Assembly (NCBI GenBank): GCA_903907985.1
Contig: CAIVQG010000045.1
Coordinates: 1-64,000, forward strand
Direction of reading: 5' to 3'
From: an uncultured delta proteobacterium
GTDB taxonomy: Bacteria > Desulfobacterota > Syntrophia > Syntrophales > Smithellaceae
Length of the DNA stretch: 64,000 nt
Position 1 is the first letter of the stretch. Every line of letters begins with the position of its first letter. Positions 62,119 to 64,000 of this stretch are shown in pieces. The position numbers and the translations under genes are program-made. The notes below the pieces were generated by a model. That model did no database searches. It was not told the origin of the DNA and was given only the letters and a program-made list of their open reading frames with translations.

Positions 62119-64000
62119 TATGGTTGAAAATTCTGAAACAACAGACTTAACTCTTTTTGTCCGCACTTCCGGCGAAGAGATTGCCCACTGGAACCGCCAG
62201 CGCATTGTCGATGCACTTGTGCGGGAAGCGGAAATTGACTATCCGCTGGCTGAGGAAATATCCAAAGAAGTAGAGAAACAGATTTTCTCTTCCAGCATCG
62301 GAATACTCACAACTGCCCTGATCCGCGAACTGGTTAATGCGCGGCTCATTGAAAGGGGGCTGGAAAAAGAACGCAGGCTACATGGCCGGCTCGGTTTCCC
62401 CCTTTATGATGTTCGCCAGCTAATCCTCCATCAAAATAATGAAAATGCCAATATTCCTCATTCTCCCGAGGGCACTAATCTGCTCTTTGCCGAAGGTATT
62501 AAAAAGGAATTTTCTCTTTATGATGTATTTTCTCCGGATGTCGGAGAAGCGCATGCCGCCGGTGATATACACATTCATGGTCTGGGATACATTGATCGTC
62601 CTTACAGCTGCTGCCAATCTTTGGAATATCTAAAAATGAATGGATTAAAGTTGCCGCAGGCGATCAATTCGGCGAAACCAGCCAAGCACGCTGAAGTACT
62701 GTTGGCACATATGGTCCGTTTCAGCGCTATACTCCAGGGTCATTTTACCGGGACCATAAGCTGGGATGCGCTCAACATTTCTTTTGCACCTTATCTGGGA
62801 AAAATGACCGATAAAGAGGTGCGGCAGTTTGCCCAAATGCTGATCTATGATTTTTCCCAACTGACTGCCACGCGCGGTGGTCAGGCCCTCTTTACAGATA
62901 TACATCTATATTGTGAAGTGCCGGATCATTGGGCGAAACTTCCCGCCATTGGTTCCGGAGGAGAACTTACCGGGAAAAATTATGGCGATTACGCTCCGGA
63001 TACTATACGTTTTGCCCGGGCTATCATGGAAGTATTTAAAAAAGGTGATGCGACCGGGAAGCCATTTATCTTGCCGCGGCCGCTATTGCATATATCGGAA
63101 TCTTTTTTGCAGAAGAAAGCGTCTTCAGAAATTTTAGGGCTGGCCTGTGAAGTGGCGAGCCTGAAAGGGAATATCTGTTTTGTGTTTGATCGCGCTGAAG
63201 ATGCCCGCTCTTTTGTCTGTTGTAAGGCTGGCAGTAAGGATAACGCCGATTGTAATTGGGAATTGGACAAGCCCTGGCTGATAAGAACCGCAGCTATCCA
63301 GAGTGTTACCTTGAATTTGCCGCGAAGCGCTTATAAGGCTGATGGAGATGAGAAGAAGTTGTGGGCTGAGCTTCAGGACCTTGCCGCCAGGGCAGTCAAA
63401 GCTCATGTTCAGAAAAAAGATTTTTTAGAAAAACTTCTGTCCTATGCCGATCAGGGGCCGCTGGCGGCGCTGGCGATGAATAATGATGGTTTTCCCTATT
63501 TGAGAATGAGCCGGGCGTTTTACATTGTCGGCCTTGCAGGTCTCAATGAGCTGGTGCAAGTCCATCTGGGCAAACAATTACATGAAGCGCCGGACGCACT
63601 GGCGTTTGGTTTAAAAGTTGTTGAATATTTGCAAAGCGAAGTTCGGCGCTGGAGCAGGGATGCCGCCATGGAATTTGTGCTGGAGCAGTCACCGGCGGAA
63701 ACGACAGCTTATCGTTTTGCCAGGTTGGATTTAAAATATTATTCGCCGGTTGCCGGTCGCTATGTGAAAGGCAATATCTCCGAAGGGGCAATTTATTACA
63801 CCAACTCCACGCATCTGAATGTTGCCGCGGATGTTACGCCTGCGCAAAGAGTAGCTCAAGAAGGTCTTTTTCATAAGTACATCGAAGGAGAGGTCATCAC
63901 ACATTTGCAATTGGGCAGCTTTAATCCTGCTAAAGAGGAGCTCTGCCGGTTTGTGAAAGATGTGTTTTATAAATCAGCCAATTGCCAGATTGATTTTACA
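62111..64000 (+). CDS. nrdD: Anaerobic ribonucleoside-triphosphate reductase, cut by window edge
   Basis: About 630 residues are present; the C-terminal glycyl-radical site lies outside. An ATP-cone domain (about 8-95: FVRTSGEEIAHWNRQRIVDAL) is followed by the catalytic barrel with DIHIHGLGYIDRPYSCCQSLEYL, GHFTGTISWDALNISFAPY, and LTATRGGQALFTDIHL. It makes dNTPs without oxygen, activated by a radical SAM enzyme (NrdG) probably downstream. It starts at ATG 62111 or 62120; the first overlaps the HD gene stop. Its presence fits a strict anaerobe. Confidence 0.95.
   Translation, partial: MFDMVENSETTDLTLFVRTSGEEIAHWNRQRIVDALVREAEIDYPLAEEISKEVEKQIFSSSIGILTTALIRELVNARLIERGLEKERRLHGRLGFPLYDVRQLILHQNNENANIPHSPEGTNLLFAEGIKKEFSLYDVFSPDVGEAHAAGDIHIHGLGYIDRPYSCCQSLEYLKMNGLKLPQAINSAKPAKHAEVLLAHMVRFSAILQGHFTGTISWDALNISFAPYLGKMTDKEVRQFAQMLIYDFSQLTATRGGQALFTDIHLYCEVPDHWAKLPAIGSGGELTGKNYGDYAPDTIRFARAIMEVFKKGDATGKPFILPRPLLHISESFLQKKASSEILGLACEVASLKGNICFVFDRAEDARSFVCCKAGSKDNADCNWELDKPWLIRTAAIQSVTLNLPRSAYKADGDEKKLWAELQDLAARAVKAHVQKKDFLEKLLSYADQGPLAALAMNNDGFPYLRMSRAFYIVGLAGLNELVQVHLGKQLHEAPDALAFGLKVVEYLQSEVRRWSRDAAMEFVLEQSPAETTAYRFARLDLKYYSPVAGRYVKGNISEGAIYYTNSTHLNVAADVTPAQRVAQEGLFHKYIEGEVITHLQLGSFNPAKEELCRFVKDVFYKSANCQIDFT

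Overview
The window looks like chromosome of an anaerobic deltaproteobacterium, most like the Syntrophales (Syntrophus/Smithella type). This is inferred from gene content: many acyl-CoA ligases and dehydrogenases, an anaerobic (class III) ribonucleotide reductase, PAS-LuxR and multi-PAS kinases, a DUF169 protein, and several dispersed palindromic repeats of the kind common in that group. No rRNA, tRNA or CRISPR array was seen. Both edges cut genes: an aromatic amino acid ammonia-lyase at the left and nrdD at the right.

Region 1 (1-24.5 kb) is an aryl-polyene/flexirubin-like type II polyketide cluster. The left part runs leftward: ketosynthase, a catalytically dead chain-length-factor-like ketosynthase, acyl-CoA ligase, acyl-CoA dehydrogenase, B12-type radical SAM protein and MIO ammonia-lyase (cut). 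The right part also runs leftward: hotdog dehydratase, FabG ketoreductase, LolA-like carrier, lipoprotein, FAD oxidoreductase, acyl carrier protein, a second active ketosynthase and a PlsC-type acyltransferase. A divergent AMP-ligase follows. A rightward block (7.3-15.8 kb) separates the two parts. It holds a PAS-LuxR regulator, an SDR, a FadD-like ligase with a strong terminator, a decayed FGGY kinase abutting a decayed transposase, and a FIST sensor with a hybrid histidine kinase.

Region 2 (24.6-35.7 kb) is mixed: an old-yellow-enzyme reductase, an MrfA/MrfB-like DNA repair pair (DEAD helicase with DUF1998 plus DEDD exonuclease), a small-protein/nucleotidyltransferase pair resembling a toxin-antitoxin module, a QueG-family protein, a C39-like peptidase, an M14-like hydrolase, an iron alcohol dehydrogenase and a SLOG-like protein.

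Region 3 (35.8-43.8 kb) is the least explained. Three secreted pentapeptide-repeat proteins with conserved cysteine caps flank a compact leftward operon: polytopic membrane protein, two tandem paralogous small secreted cysteine proteins, a lipoprotein carrying the DxDDTA motif of class II terpene cyclases, and a UbiA prenyltransferase overlapping it by 4 bp. Repeat cassettes lie between these genes. This is the best candidate for an undescribed system.

Region 4 (43.8-50.8 kb) is a complete trp operon, trpE-G-D-C-F-B-A. It is preceded by a leader peptide with four consecutive Trp codons, two tandem intrinsic terminators and a clear sigma-70 promoter whose -35 overlaps the stop codon of the upstream gene.

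Region 5 (50.8-64 kb) begins with a TetR-controlled pair: an AidB-like acyl-CoA dehydrogenase and an acyl-CoA synthetase that has lost its central part in frame. The rest is a membrane protein with a CxxC/CxxC tail, DUF169, a YqhA-like protein, a diadenylate cyclase fused to YbbR domains, CorA, a ferritin-like protein, an enoyl-CoA hydratase-like protein, an HD phosphohydrolase and nrdD.
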